The notes beneath the pieces were generated by a model. The model was not told the origin of the DNA. It saw only the letters and a list, made by a program, of their open reading frames with translations, and searched no databases. Made by a program: the position numbers and the translations under genes. Of a stretch of 63,320 bases of DNA, positions 25,766 to 35,050 are shown one piece after another (positions within the stretch are counted from its first letter, which is position 1; every line of letters begins with the position of its first letter). Origin of the DNA: an uncultured Geobacteraceae bacterium (lineage in GTDB: Bacteria; Desulfobacterota; Desulfuromonadia; Geobacterales; Pseudopelobacteraceae); assembly GCA_903876875.1 (NCBI GenBank), contig CAIRBT010000107.1, positions 1-63,320 of the forward strand. Direction: 5' to 3'.

Positions 25766-26971
25766 TTATCCGCTCACTACCGCAGCAGCAAGAGCTACCA
25801 CATCCCCCATGGCAGCCACATCATGAACCCGAAGAATAGAGGCACCGTTGGCTACGGCAAGGGCAACGGCGGCGGCGGTACCAAACAGCCGGTCATCCAT
25901 ATGTTCACGCCCCAGGGTGGCACCAATGAATGATTTTCGTGAGGGGCCGACCAGCAACGGACGACCAAAACCGGTCAATTCCGATAACCGCCGGATAATC
26001 TCCAGGTTGCCGGCCACACTCTTGCCAAACCCGATACCCGGATCCAGTGCGATACAGTCATCCACGACACCGGCATCGCGTGCCAACTCCAGCGAAGTGG
26101 CCAGACTCGTCGCCAGTTCGCCCATAAGATCACCATAAACGGTATTCTGCTGCATCTTGTCCGGAGTACCACGGGTATGCATCAGTACCACCCCCGCCCC
26201 GGTCGCTGCCGCCACCGTGGCAATTCGGGGATCAAAGGTAAAGCCAGAGATGTCATTGATGATTTCAGCTCCGACCCCGACGGCTCGTTCGGCCACCCCA
26301 CTCTTCCAGGTGTCCACCGAAATGGCACACTTCAGGGTACCGGCCAGTGCCTCAATAACCGGAAGAATCCGGGCACATTCCTCTTCAGCAGAGACCAGTT
26401 CTGCTCCGGGCCGAGTACTTTCACCACCAATATCTATGATGTCCGCCCCTTCCGCCTCCATCTGAAGTGCCTTCTCCACGGCCCTGTCCCGTTCAAAACT
26501 GCGTCCTCCGTCGGAAAACGAATCCGGGGTCACATTAAGAATTCCCATAAGCAGCGGTCGCTGCAATGACAGTAGCCGTTTTGACGTTTGCCACCCGGTC
26601 GGCTTACCGGCAATCCGTTTCAGCAGATCGTCAAGCTCACCGGCCAGTTGGGAAAGACCAAACGGCTGCACTTTCAGCTTACGGGAAAGCCGAACAAGTT
26701 GTTTTTCCGTGCCGATCAGCAGACAGTCGGTCCGGTCGATGCTACATGCCACCGTTCCCCGGGCGACAGCCCCATCCCCCCCCACCGACAGCATCTCCTG
26801 TTTGAGGACGTTGGCCTGCCTGCAGTGAAGATCGGCAAGCTGTATACAAAGGGTACGCATTTTCGGCACCATTTCAACGATACCAAACGGGTCAACCCCG
26901 ATGCGCCCCAGCTCACGGGATGCCTGTTCTGCTGTCTCTACAACCAGCAACCGGGGAGCAAATTCAGGCAT
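25766..26971 (-). CDS. folP: Dihydropteroate synthase with N-terminal extension
   Basis: A 401-aa protein. Residues ~135-401 are the dihydropteroate synthase barrel (LLMGILNVTPDSFSDGG, DIIDIGGESTRPGA, VSVDTWKSGVAE, GFGKSVAGNLEII, LLVGPSRKSFIG), which joins pABA to the pterin pyrophosphate in folate synthesis. Residues 1-135 are an extra domain (RTLCIQLADLHCRQANVLKQ, LLIGTEKQLVRLSRKL) with no motif I recognise. Typical FolP is ~270-280 aa; the longer form is, as I recall, common in Geobacter relatives. The stop-to-start spacing with ftsH is 1 nt. Confidence 0.93.
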   Translation of the reverse strand: MPEFAPRLLVVETAEQASRELGRIGVDPFGIVEMVPKMRTLCIQLADLHCRQANVLKQEMLSVGGDGAVARGTVACSIDRTDCLLIGTEKQLVRLSRKLKVQPFGLSQLAGELDDLLKRIAGKPTGWQTSKRLLSLQRPLLMGILNVTPDSFSDGGRSFERDRAVEKALQMEAEGADIIDIGGESTRPGAELVSAEEECARILPVIEALAGTLKCAISVDTWKSGVAERAVGVGAEIINDISGFTFDPRIATVAAATGAGVVLMHTRGTPDKMQQNTVYGDLMGELATSLATSLELARDAGVVDDCIALDPGIGFGKSVAGNLEIIRRLSELTGFGRPLLVGPSRKSFIGATLGREHMDDRLFGTAAAVALAVANGASILRVHDVAAMGDVVALAAAVVSG

Positions 26972-26972
26972 A

Positions 26973-28826
26973 TCAAGCAGTTAAATCTGCATGAGCCGCC
27001 TGCACCGGTGCGGTATCGGCCTGACTCAAGGTTCCCGATGCAATGATCTCGTCAACCTGGTCACCGCTCAGATTTTCCTTCTCAATCAGACATACCGAAA
27101 GATCATGGAGGGTTTGAAGGTTCTCACGGAGCAATCTGACCGCCCGTTCATAGGATTCGTCAACAATTCGCTTGATTTCATCATCAATATGCTCGGCGGT
27201 TTTTTCGCTGAAGTTTTTGTGCATGGCCATTTCTCTGCCAAGAAAGATCGACTCATCTTTCTTGCCAAAGGACAGGGGTCCCATTTTATCGCTCATACCC
27301 CACTCACAGACCATCTTGCGGGCCATATCCGTGGCACGTTCAATGTCGTTACCGGCACCGGTGGTAAAGGTATCGAAAATGAGATCCTCGGCAGCACGCC
27401 CCCCCATCAGGACGGCAATACGTGCCAGCAGGGATTCCCGTGAATAGCTGTGTTTATCCTCAATGGGGAGCTGCATGGTGACCCCAAGTGCCCGGCCACG
27501 GGGAATAATAGAAACCTTGTGAACCGGATCCGTCCCCGGAACCAACTTCGCCACCAGGGTATGCCCTGCCTCATGATAGGCGGTACTCTTTTTCTCTTCG
27601 TCGGAGATCACCATACTGCGCCGCTCCGCACCCATGAGTACCTTGTCCTTGGCACTATCAAAATCGGAAGATTCGGCAACGGTTTTATTCATACGGGCAG
27701 CCAGCAGAGCCGCTTCGTTGACAAGATTTGCAAGATCAGCACCGGAAAAGCCAGGGGTACCACGGGCAATAACCGCCAGATCAACATCGGCAGAAAGCGG
27801 CACTTTTTTCGAATGAACCTTCAGGATCATCTCACGCCCTTTGACATCAGGGCGGGGCACCACCACCTGACGGTCAAAGCGACCGGGGCGGAGCAGAGCC
27901 GGGTCAAGCACGTCGGGGCGGTTGGTGGCGGCAATCAGGATAACCCCTTCGTTGGACTCAAAGCCGTCCATCTCCACCAGCAACTGGTTAAGGGTCTGCT
28001 CACGTTCGTCATGGCCTCCCCCCATACCGGCACCGCGATGGCGACCAACGGCATCAATCTCGTCAATAAAGATGATGCAGGGAGCACTCTTTTTTCCCTG
28101 CAGAAACAGGTCACGAACCCGACTGGCGCCCACACCGACAAACATCTCCACAAAATCAGAACCGGAAATGGAAAAGAACGGCACACCCGCCTCACCGGCC
28201 ACGGCACGTGCCAGCAACGTTTTACCGGTACCGGGAGGCCCCACCAGCAATACTCCCTTGGGAATTTTCCCCCCCAGGGCGGTAAATTTCTTCGGTTCCT
28301 TCAAAAAGGCAATGATTTCTTCCAGCTCTTCCTTGGCCTCTTCAATACCGGCAACATCTTCAAAGGTAATCTTCCCCTGTGCTTCGGTCAGCAGCTTGGC
28401 CCGGCTTTTGCCGAAGGACATGGCCTTGCCCCCCCCCATCTGCATTTGACGCATGAAAAAAATCCACACACCAACCAGTAAGATGAGAGGAAACCAGGAG
28501 ATAAAAATAGAAAACCAGGAGAATTTCTCTTCTTCCGGTTTGGCATTAATGACGACTTTCTTATCAAGTAATTTTTGTGTCAGATCCGCATCGGAATAGG
28601 GTTTGTAGGTATGGAATTCTTTGCCATCCTTGCCATCATACTTTCCTGAAATATCATTACCCTGGATGGTAACGGAGGTAATCTTGCCCGACTCAACCTG
28701 GGTGATAAAATCACTGAAATTAAGCTTTTCCGCAGTGGTGCGTGGCTTGTTAAACATATTGAACAGCAGGATCATCATCAGGCTGATAACCAGCCAGAGT
28801 GAAAGATTTTTATAAAACTGGTTCAA
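26973..28826 (-). CDS. ftsH: ATP-dependent zinc metalloprotease FtsH
   Basis: A 617-aa membrane AAA+ protease. A first membrane segment (residues ~8-25), a periplasmic domain, a second segment ([15 protein letters not shown]), then the AAA module with Walker A GPPGTGKT, Walker [11 protein letters not shown] and the second region [22 protein letters not shown], and the zinc site HEAGH. It degrades misfolded membrane proteins and short-lived regulators. I chose the TTG at 28826 because family similarity begins there ([15 protein letters not shown]) and a promoter-like sequence lies at 28874-28903, so the upstream GTG (28883) would fall before the transcript start. Confidence 0.94.
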   Translation of the reverse strand: MNQFYKNLSLWLVISLMMILLFNMFNKPRTTAEKLNFSDFITQVESGKITSVTIQGNDISGKYDGKDGKEFHTYKPYSDADLTQKLLDKKVVINAKPEEEKFSWFSIFISWFPLILLVGVWIFFMRQMQMGGGKAMSFGKSRAKLLTEAQGKITFEDVAGIEEAKEELEEIIAFLKEPKKFTALGGKIPKGVLLVGPPGTGKTLLARAVAGEAGVPFFSISGSDFVEMFVGVGASRVRDLFLQGKKSAPCIIFIDEIDAVGRHRGAGMGGGHDEREQTLNQLLVEMDGFESNEGVILIAATNRPDVLDPALLRPGRFDRQVVVPRPDVKGREMILKVHSKKVPLSADVDLAVIARGTPGFSGADLANLVNEAALLAARMNKTVAESSDFDSAKDKVLMGAERRSMVISDEEKKSTAYHEAGHTLVAKLVPGTDPVHKVSIIPRGRALGVTMQLPIEDKHSYSRESLLARIAVLMGGRAAEDLIFDTFTTGAGNDIERATDMARKMVCEWGMSDKMGPLSFGKKDESIFLGREMAMHKNFSEKTAEHIDDEIKRIVDESYERAVRLLRENLQTLHDLSVCLIEKENLSGDQVDEIIASGTLSQADTAPVQAAHADLTA

Positions 28827-28873
28827 AGTAAACCCCCGTGTATGTGTGTATCTCCATCGTTGAAAATTTCGTG

Positions 28874-28903
28874 AAGATACCACAGAACTGCTTGACTTGA
28901 CAA
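28874..28903 (-). promoter_or_regulatory. Candidate sigma70 promoter of the ftsH-lysC operon
   Basis: TTGTCA (28903-28898), 18-nt spacer, TATCTT (28879-28874). Both are one or two bases from consensus. It is about 50 nt upstream of the ftsH TTG start. Confidence 0.45.
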
Positions 28904-29026
28904 GCCCAAACGACCAGACGACCGAATTTGTCCCCTTGAAATTATTCGATAAAGGCGTAGTATGTATTGTCGATTGTCAGATACACGGGAAGATTGGCAT
29001 ACACATCCTTTGAGCGGAAGACTCGT

Positions 29027-29468
29027 ATGAACCGACGAACATTTTTGAAAGCCGGAGATGCGGAACTCCTCATGGCCCCCTCCCTGGTGACCGAGGCCGT
29101 ATCTGCTCGGGAGCCTTCTGTTATTTCGGTAGCCGAGAGGAGCGACTACGCCGCCATCACCCGACGGGCGATTCACGGAATCGGTGGTATGAAACGCTTT
29201 GTTAGTTTCTGTCCGGCAGCTCCGGACGGAAACTTGTTAAGCAGGGTGATACGGTGGTGATCAAGCCGAACTTGGGCTGGGATCGGTCAAAACGCTCAAG
29301 GAGCCTTATATTGCGGGGGAGCTCTGCAATAGCTGTAGCAGCTGCGAAAACGTCTGTCCCCTGGAAACAAAACCGGGTATAGATTTTTTTGCGGTAAGGA
29401 ACCGCACGCCAATTCCGTCACGGATGGGGGTTAACAGACAAAACGATTCCAATCCCTATGCCCACTGA
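29027..29468 (+). pseudogene. Decayed DUF362 / ferredoxin-type gene remnants
   Basis: ATG 29027 begins MNRRTFLKAGDAELLMAPSL, a degraded Tat-type signal, then SDYAAITRRAIHGIGGMKRF as in DUF362 proteins. The frame then breaks; the next piece, KLVKQGDTVVIKPNLGWDRS (29230 on), is the following DUF362 segment in another frame. A third frame then reads EPYIAGELCNSCSSCENVCP and ends at 29468 (PYAH), a ferredoxin-like C-terminus. Most of the expected ~300-residue DUF362 domain is deleted. The pieces look like one or two adjacent genes collapsed by deletion. This stretch would otherwise be a 700-bp gene-free gap. Confidence 0.65.
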
Positions 29469-29523
29469 ACTTTTATCCTCTATTTCAATCCAACCAAGGC
29501 AAATTGCGGTTCCTGTTTCTCCT

Positions 29524-30051
29524 TCATTTAATTTCAGCGATAAAGGCCGGTTTCACCGTGGTTGTCGCCTCCCCTGTCAGGGTAATTGCCGAAAAGTTTA
29601 AAACAGAAAAATCCTCTTCCCGGGGGTAAGAACCAGGGGTTACGGAACAGGTGACGGTGACAAATTCTCCCACGCCAAAGCCCTCTGCTGCCATGTTGGT
29701 AATAACCAGCTCCAACGTAGCAGGTGCGGTTCCGGTTGCCGGGGTGTAGGTTGGCGGCAGAGAGTTGCTCGGTATGGCAACGCCTGAAACGGTAACCGTT
29801 GCCGAATCAACATCGCCCGTGGAGTGCATGACCGGAGTCACACCAGCGGGGAGTGAGATGGTCACACTGACTCCTGACAAGCTTGTCTCAGCGGGAAGTG
29901 TCCCCTGGGTGACCATTTTCAAGATGACGATTGCTGGCGAAAACTGTTGTGACGGTGCAGCGGCACCGCCAGTCCCCCCATCGCCACATCCTGCCAGTAA
30001 CAGTACCATCAATCCATCGAGTGCCCAGATAACAATCGATTTTTTGTTCAT
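29524..30051 (-). CDS. Lipoprotein with cohesin-like beta-sandwich (copy A)
   Basis: A 175-aa predicted lipoprotein: MNKKSIVIWALDGLMVLLLA then lipobox Cys. The mature part has LSGVSVTISLPAGVTPVM, a TVTVSG strand, ATLELVITNMAAEGFGVGEF, VTVTCSVTPG and a closing VKPAFIAEIK. It is clearly paralogous to the lipoprotein at 41265-41795. The strand pattern (LPAG, then AEGFGVGEFVTVTC, then EEDFSVLNFSAITLTG) resembles cohesin modules, and both copies sit directly after a dockerin-bearing gene; the cohesin assignment is my inference. ATG 30051 has AAAGGAG about 8 nt upstream. It is 60 nt after the dockerin gene, in the same operon. Confidence 0.72.
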   Translation of the reverse strand: MNKKSIVIWALDGLMVLLLAGCGDGGTGGAAAPSQQFSPAIVILKMVTQGTLPAETSLSGVSVTISLPAGVTPVMHSTGDVDSATVTVSGVAIPSNSLPPTYTPATGTAPATLELVITNMAAEGFGVGEFVTVTCSVTPGSYPREEDFSVLNFSAITLTGEATTTVKPAFIAEIK

Positions 30052-30111
30052 TTCCCTTACTCCTTTAATCGTAGTCTCTTCAAAAACCGGACCAGCAGCA
30101 AACACCGGCAC

Positions 30112-31428
30112 CTACCACCCCAACCCGACAGATTTTCTGAGCAGAATGATTACATCCGCTATGTCCAACTTTCCGTCACCAAGTGGTTGTCCGTCGGGAC
30201 CGAGGGGAGCAACATCGGCACGGGAAAGTTGAGTCTCAGTCAAGGTGCCATGTCCCTGTACATGCTGGTACATCATCAGCACATCACCAATACCAATAAG
30301 ACCATCACCGGACAGATCCCCCTTGTACGGGTGGCCGTAGATGATACTCCGAACAACCGTTGCGGAGTGGCCACCGGCATCGGTGGCGGTGACCATGACC
30401 GGATATACTTTTTCGGTCGTAAAGGGCACCGTATATGTGAACGCCCCTTCATCTGTTACTGTGACGACGTGGGAAACGCCTTCAAAAAGCACCGCTACGG
30501 AGGTTCCCGTGATATTTTTGTCTACCCTCCCCCGCACGGTGTAACTCTGCTGATCGGTCTGCGTATCCTGCACCGGAGTAACAATGTCTAATAAAAGAGC
30601 CGATGGAACATACTGCACCGACCGTTTTGCGGAAACGACGGTACCGGCACCATCGGTAACTGTTATGGTAATGGTGTTGAGTCCGCTGCTGAGGTTAAGC
30701 GAAACAGCATAGCCGTTGCCAGCGATGGTCGCCGTGTGGGGTGACCCGTCATTGACGGTGGCCACCACCGTTGCACTGTTGTCAACGGTGCCGGTTACGG
30801 TTACAAAGGGGGTCGTTACCATACTATTATCGCCGGGAGAAATGACGGAAAATGTGTGCAATGCCGGGCGTAAGGTGATTGTTCTGGTTTCGGCCGTTAC
30901 ACTGCCGATGCCATCGGTAGCACGAATGGTAATGACATTGTCCCCCGTCTGCAGTGCAACCGGACAGCTGAAGTCCAAACCACGCAGGGTAACCGCTTCG
31001 TTATTGACAGTCACGGTTGTCACGCCATCGGATACGGTACCGGTAACATTAAGAGTTGAATAATTGGTTACTGTCCCGGAGGCGAGTGTGGAAAGGGACA
31101 GAGCTGGGGGAATATGGTCACTCGGAGCTACGACAGCGGAGTTTTCACCTGCCCCAAGAACCGGAGGAGATGGCTGCGTGGGCTCCGCCGGGGGAGTTGG
31201 GGGCACCGCCAGCACAGCTGGCGAGGCCTGCGGCATCAGGATTGTGTTCAAGAGATTTCCTGCCCCATCATAGTTATAGACTACCTGGTTTCCGTTATCG
31301 TATGTGACCATTTTGAGCCGGTTCAGTTCATCATAGCTATAGACGGCACAATACCCAGGTGCAACCCCCATCATCACCATCACTGCGCAGCAACTCAGTA
31401 CCTTGAATATGAACATATATGTTTTCAT
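30112..31428 (-). CDS. Secreted YD-repeat / Ig-like / dockerin protein
   Basis: A 438-aa exported protein. A signal peptide (residues 1-28) is followed by one YD repeat (YSYDELNRLKMVTYDNGNQV, then YNYDGAGNLL), a Pro-rich linker (~70-105), three bacterial Ig-like repeats (~110-345; e.g. VTVTGTVDNSATVVATVN), and a C-terminal dockerin (~365-438). Dockerin repeat 1 is GDLSGDGLIGIGDV, with calcium ligands D-S-D and a final D; repeat 2 is DVAPLGPDGQPLGDGKLDIA with an 8-residue insertion, the form common in Geobacter relatives. AGGAG lies 8 nt before the ATG. It follows the RHS gene by 28 nt and precedes a cohesin-like lipoprotein. Confidence 0.82.
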   Translation of the reverse strand: MKTYMFIFKVLSCCAVMVMMGVAPGYCAVYSYDELNRLKMVTYDNGNQVVYNYDGAGNLLNTILMPQASPAVLAVPPTPPAEPTQPSPPVLGAGENSAVVAPSDHIPPALSLSTLASGTVTNYSTLNVTGTVSDGVTTVTVNNEAVTLRGLDFSCPVALQTGDNVITIRATDGIGSVTAETRTITLRPALHTFSVISPGDNSMVTTPFVTVTGTVDNSATVVATVNDGSPHTATIAGNGYAVSLNLSSGLNTITITVTDGAGTVVSAKRSVQYVPSALLLDIVTPVQDTQTDQQSYTVRGRVDKNITGTSVAVLFEGVSHVVTVTDEGAFTYTVPFTTEKVYPVMVTATDAGGHSATVVRSIIYGHPYKGDLSGDGLIGIGDVLMMYQHVQGHGTLTETQLSRADVAPLGPDGQPLGDGKLDIADVIILLRKSVGLGW

Positions 31429-31456
31429 GACGATCTCCTCTTGGGTATGGGGCTGT

Positions 31457-34400
31457 TTACCGGCTTCCTGGCCGGTACGTATAGCGATTCAGCGACTGTC
31501 CATCACCGATACCATCCGAAGCTACATCCACCGTAAGAAAACGCCGCACCATCGGGTTATAATAACGTGTTCCCATACGTAAAAGGCCGTTGTCATCGGT
31601 GACCACCCCATCACGCCCCCGGTATAAAAACCGGTTCGGGGTGTTACCTGACCGCTTCAGCAGCTCTCCATAGGGAGCATAACGATAGGCATCAGTGACA
31701 GTACCGAGTGAATCGGTCAGGGCAACCGTATTCCCGTTCCGGTCGTGATGGTAGACCTTGAAACTGTTGTCAGCACTATCCTCCCTGCTGATCATGCCAA
31801 GACCATAGACATACCAGACGGCAACACCATTGGTGCTATTCCTTTCCATAAGTATCTGCTCGGTAGCAGAGGCCGGATTGATAACAGAGTGAGTATCCCC
31901 TGCTGGCGTTGTCACGCCGGTACGATGGTTGAAGGAATCATAGCGGTATGAAGTCCCCGCCACAGACGTAAGGCGATTACGAGAGTCGTACAAATGCTCA
32001 TACAGAGCGACTCCCAAAGGGGCGGTCAGCATGTTACCATCGGCATCATACCCTATGGGTAAACCTTGATAGGAGGTCAGCCTGTTGTCAGCACCATAGG
32101 TCATGAGCGTGGAAAAGAGGGTGTAGTCAGGATCCCCATCAGCAGTGGTCTCACCGGTCAGATTACCGGTTCCATCATAGGTAAACGTGCTGTTGCCGAT
32201 AACCGTAGTGCCATCGGCTCCAAGAATTTTCAACTGGGCAAGTTTCCCGGTGGGGGTATAGAATCGGGTCTCCAGGGAGCCATCAGGTTTTCCGGTGATG
32301 GCAAGGCGCCCCGCAGCGTCATAGGTATAAGCGGTGACCCGACCGACCCAGTCAGTCACCTTTACCAGACGATTGCCACTGTCATAACCATAGGAAACCG
32401 TTTTTCCGTCGGGATAGACAAGAGTCGCAAGATTACCATTCCGGTCAAAAGCGTACTGGAGAACATTGCCCGAACCATCGGTATGGCTGATCAGCCGATC
32501 AAGAGCATCATATCGGTATGTCAGCGTTGAACCGTTTTCCGTAGCTGTCAGCAGATTGCCATGGGCATCATAGGTAGAGGTAATTGTCCCCACGAGATCA
32601 CTCACCGATTTAATGTAGCCGTTGTCATACCAGGAATAGCTCGACAGGTTGCCACGGGCATTGCGGACAGTGGACAACAGCCCGTTACCAGAGGTAAATA
32701 TGCTGTTTCCTCCCGAGGCTGTCGTAATACCTGTCAGACGGTTGAACACATCGTAAAGAAAAGTGGTTCGGTTATTGTTGGGATCCGACTGTGACAGTAA
32801 ATTGCCACTGGCATCAAAACTTTGGGTGACGGTGCCCTTCTTTGGATCTGACAGGGAAATAAGATGACCACGGGAATCATACCCATAGTTGGTACGGTTA
32901 TTTTTCGGATCGGTGACGGAAAGACGATTACCAGCAACGTCGTAGGTATAGGTTGTCACAGCACCGAGTTCATCTTTAAGAGCGACCAGGTTATAGGAGT
33001 TATCATGAGTAGCCACCCGCACTTCCCCGCCAGTGGTCACGGAGGTAACAATGTAACCCGGCAGTGTGGCTTCATCATAAGTAAAGCGGGACGTGATTCC
33101 GAATTCATTGCTGTGTGATGCAACACGCCCCTGCGTATCGAAGTCATTGGTGAAAAGAACTCTCCCTTCAGCATCGGAGCCGGTCACAACCCGTCCTTCT
33201 CCGTTAGAGGTGAAGGTGGTAGTTTGTCCATGGTTATCGGTAATTTTCGTCAGATTGCCACGGGAATCATAGGTGAATGCGGTGGTGCGTTTTGAAGTAT
33301 CGGTAACATGGTCAACAAGACCATTTGCAAGATACGTAAACATCACTGCGGCACCGGTGACCGGATCGGTCAATGTTGACAGCCGCCCGTTAGCGCCATA
33401 GGTCACATTCACGACCTGACCGCCCGGCTGTGTTTGTCTGAGCAATGTGCCGTTTGGGGCAAAGGTAAGGACAACACCATTCTTGCGCAAGAGAGTATAC
33501 GACAAGTCGTCATTCTTTATCAGGGTGTCATACCTGATGGCACTATTGGCCAGATCCGTTGATGAAAAGGTATTGAAACCATCATTGGCAAAGGTATTAC
33601 TGTGGTTGGCATCCCAGTGAATGCGCACATTATTATGCGCCGGTGCCAGCACCTCAAGCCATGTTTCATAGTTATGGTGCCAGCCGTTACCAAAGGCATC
33701 TGTGGCAAGCAGCAGTGAATCATAGCGAATGGTAAGGGTAAGGGACGACATGCCACCTGTGGTGGCAATGGTGCGCTCAAGCAGAAGGGAACCGGACGCA
33801 GAGTTCACCTGGCCAGCAACAATCGAGGGGTTATTGGCACGTGGTGCATATGAACCGGCTCCCGTAGTGGAGTCGCTGGTGGCACTGCTGTAGGCGCCAA
33901 CTGAGCCTACCCCGGAGAGAGAACCGGTGGCCACCGATGAATTGAGGGTGATATTATCAAAGGCTATGCCGTTGTCCACACCACCAAAATCAATGGATTG
34001 GGCTATCCCGCTAAAGCTTACGCCGATATTTTTCCACACGTCGCATAAACCGCTTGCGCCATCGGTGGTCGGGGGAAGAGTCAGTGTTGTCAGTACAGTG
34101 CCACTGCCATTTGAACCGGAGTAGACCTTTACATAGCCATCAGCAGCAAAAGAACAGTAATAAAAGGAAAGACCGCCGGTAATACCGGTGGAACTGTTCA
34201 ATTGTGTCGAATTTACTGTCCCGGTCTCGTCATAAAACAATAATACCGTGTGTGCAGAGGGCTCGTTACGGAAACTTCCGGAACCGGTATCGTAATCCAT
34301 CAGAGAAAGCGCATTTTTGGAAAAGGACACTCCACACGCCTGATAGGCGGTCGGCAAGATGAGTTCATTATCACCTAACCCTTCAAAATCAAGCACTATC

Positions 34401-34573
34401 TTGCCGTTACCGTTCTGGCAGGGCAACGCCTGACTACTGACTTTCTTGGCCATTGACTTGGGAGAAACACCCCGACGAACAAAACCGCTACCGCTTACTC
34501 CCCCCTGACATATCGACGCACAGGTTACTACCACCACGACACAACAGAATATAACGAAACCTTTGATTCCCAT
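31457..34573 (-). CDS. RHS/YD-repeat surface protein without toxin domain
   Basis: A 1038-aa protein. Signal peptide MGIKGFVIFCCVVVVVTCAS; then a beta-rich ~180-residue domain (VLDFEGLGDNELILP, FDNITLNSS); a DUF6531-like region; about 20 YD repeats (e.g. TTFTYDSRGNLTKIT, YTYDVAGNRLSVTD); and an RHS core end (FLYRGRDGVVTDDNGLLRMG, YYNPMVRRFLTVD, SLNRYTY). The frame stops 5 residues after NRYTY, so no C-terminal toxin follows. The expected use is a surface or adhesive shell rather than a delivered toxin. ATG 34573 has a long G-run before it; ATG 34597 is the alternative. It is first gene of the riboswitch-controlled operon. Confidence 0.88.
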   Translation of the reverse strand: MGIKGFVIFCCVVVVVTCASICQGGVSGSGFVRRGVSPKSMAKKVSSQALPCQNGNGKIVLDFEGLGDNELILPTAYQACGVSFSKNALSLMDYDTGSGSFRNEPSAHTVLLFYDETGTVNSTQLNSSTGITGGLSFYYCSFAADGYVKVYSGSNGSGTVLTTLTLPPTTDGASGLCDVWKNIGVSFSGIAQSIDFGGVDNGIAFDNITLNSSVATGSLSGVGSVGAYSSATSDSTTGAGSYAPRANNPSIVAGQVNSASGSLLLERTIATTGGMSSLTLTIRYDSLLLATDAFGNGWHHNYETWLEVLAPAHNNVRIHWDANHSNTFANDGFNTFSSTDLANSAIRYDTLIKNDDLSYTLLRKNGVVLTFAPNGTLLRQTQPGGQVVNVTYGANGRLSTLTDPVTGAAVMFTYLANGLVDHVTDTSKRTTAFTYDSRGNLTKITDNHGQTTTFTSNGEGRVVTGSDAEGRVLFTNDFDTQGRVASHSNEFGITSRFTYDEATLPGYIVTSVTTGGEVRVATHDNSYNLVALKDELGAVTTYTYDVAGNRLSVTDPKNNRTNYGYDSRGHLISLSDPKKGTVTQSFDASGNLLSQSDPNNNRTTFLYDVFNRLTGITTASGGNSIFTSGNGLLSTVRNARGNLSSYSWYDNGYIKSVSDLVGTITSTYDAHGNLLTATENGSTLTYRYDALDRLISHTDGSGNVLQYAFDRNGNLATLVYPDGKTVSYGYDSGNRLVKVTDWVGRVTAYTYDAAGRLAITGKPDGSLETRFYTPTGKLAQLKILGADGTTVIGNSTFTYDGTGNLTGETTADGDPDYTLFSTLMTYGADNRLTSYQGLPIGYDADGNMLTAPLGVALYEHLYDSRNRLTSVAGTSYRYDSFNHRTGVTTPAGDTHSVINPASATEQILMERNSTNGVAVWYVYGLGMISREDSADNSFKVYHHDRNGNTVALTDSLGTVTDAYRYAPYGELLKRSGNTPNRFLYRGRDGVVTDDNGLLRMGTRYYNPMVRRFLTVDVASDGIGDGQSLNRYTYRPGSR

Positions 34574-34631
34574 GACCGTTCCCCCCCCACCATTCACCTG
34601 TTCTCACAATGAATATTCCGAGCGCGGAGGG

Positions 34632-34674
34632 CAAAAAAACGCCCATTTCATTTCATCAAATAAAAAGGGCGTCC
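34632..34674 (-). terminator. Intrinsic terminator of the GEMM riboswitch
   Basis: On the minus strand ACGCCC (34672-34667) pairs with GGGCGT (34644-34639), extended by an A/U-rich stem, and the run TTTTTTT follows (34639-34633). It lies between the aptamer and the RHS start, as an expression platform should. Confidence 0.8.
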
Positions 34675-34683
34675 ACGATTCCA

Positions 34684-34768
34684 CCCTCTTTCAGTAACCC
34701 GGCTACCCGTTAAACGGACCCGTGGTTTTGCGTCACCGGGTCACCCCGGCTTTGCCTTTTTCAGAGAA
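34684..34768 (-). promoter_or_regulatory. GEMM-I cyclic-dinucleotide riboswitch aptamer
   Basis: The minus strand shows the conserved GEMM-I elements in order: GGCAAAGC, a 5-bp P2 stem CCGGG/CCCGG with GNRA loop GTGA, then GACGCAAAACC, a P3 stem, GGTAGCCGGGTTACT, and a closing P1 (TCTC with GAGG). Compared with the Vibrio Vc2 form this covers both halves of the ligand pocket. GEMM-I RNAs bind c-di-GMP, and a Geobacter subgroup binds 3',3'-cGAMP; I could not place the specificity base with confidence, so the ligand is open. A terminator and the RHS/dockerin/lipoprotein operon follow. Confidence 0.88.
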
Positions 34769-34798
34769 TTATTATTTTTTTCAAATGCAACTATATTC

Positions 34799-34827
34799 AA
34801 TATAGTTCGTTAAAAAAAATTTGTCAA
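34799..34827 (-). promoter_or_regulatory. Consensus sigma70 promoter of the RHS operon
   Basis: TTGACA (34827-34822), a 17-nt spacer of A/T runs and TATATT (34804-34799). The predicted start (~34792) lies just before the riboswitch aptamer. Confidence 0.8.
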
Positions 34828-34983
34828 TAGTTTTTAACAAAAAAATCAATGTATCAGTGGATGTTATATACGACTTATTTAATTAAGATTGTTGCACTCG
34901 CAAAAAAGCAGATAAGTCCACTCCCAAGGAGGGGGAGGAAATGACTGCGAGGTATCAGCCAGATGCTGAGAGGCGCATCTACT

Positions 34984-35016
34984 CCCCCCTTTACAAAAGG
35001 GGGGCTGGGGGGATTT
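34984..35016. repeat. Dispersed G/C-run palindrome, copy 1
   Basis: CCCCCC TTTACAAAA GGGGGG followed by CTGGGGGGATTT. A near copy with five C/G occurs at 48297-48330. This is a widespread short interspersed repeat in spacers. Confidence 0.6.
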
Positions 35017-35050
35017 CTTGGCACGTTCCCCTTCAAAAAAATACCACCCC

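Noticed and set aside
31429-31456. Frameshift joining the RHS gene to the YD/dockerin gene
   Set aside because: The second gene has its own ribosome site (AGGAG) and signal peptide, so two genes are more likely than one broken gene.
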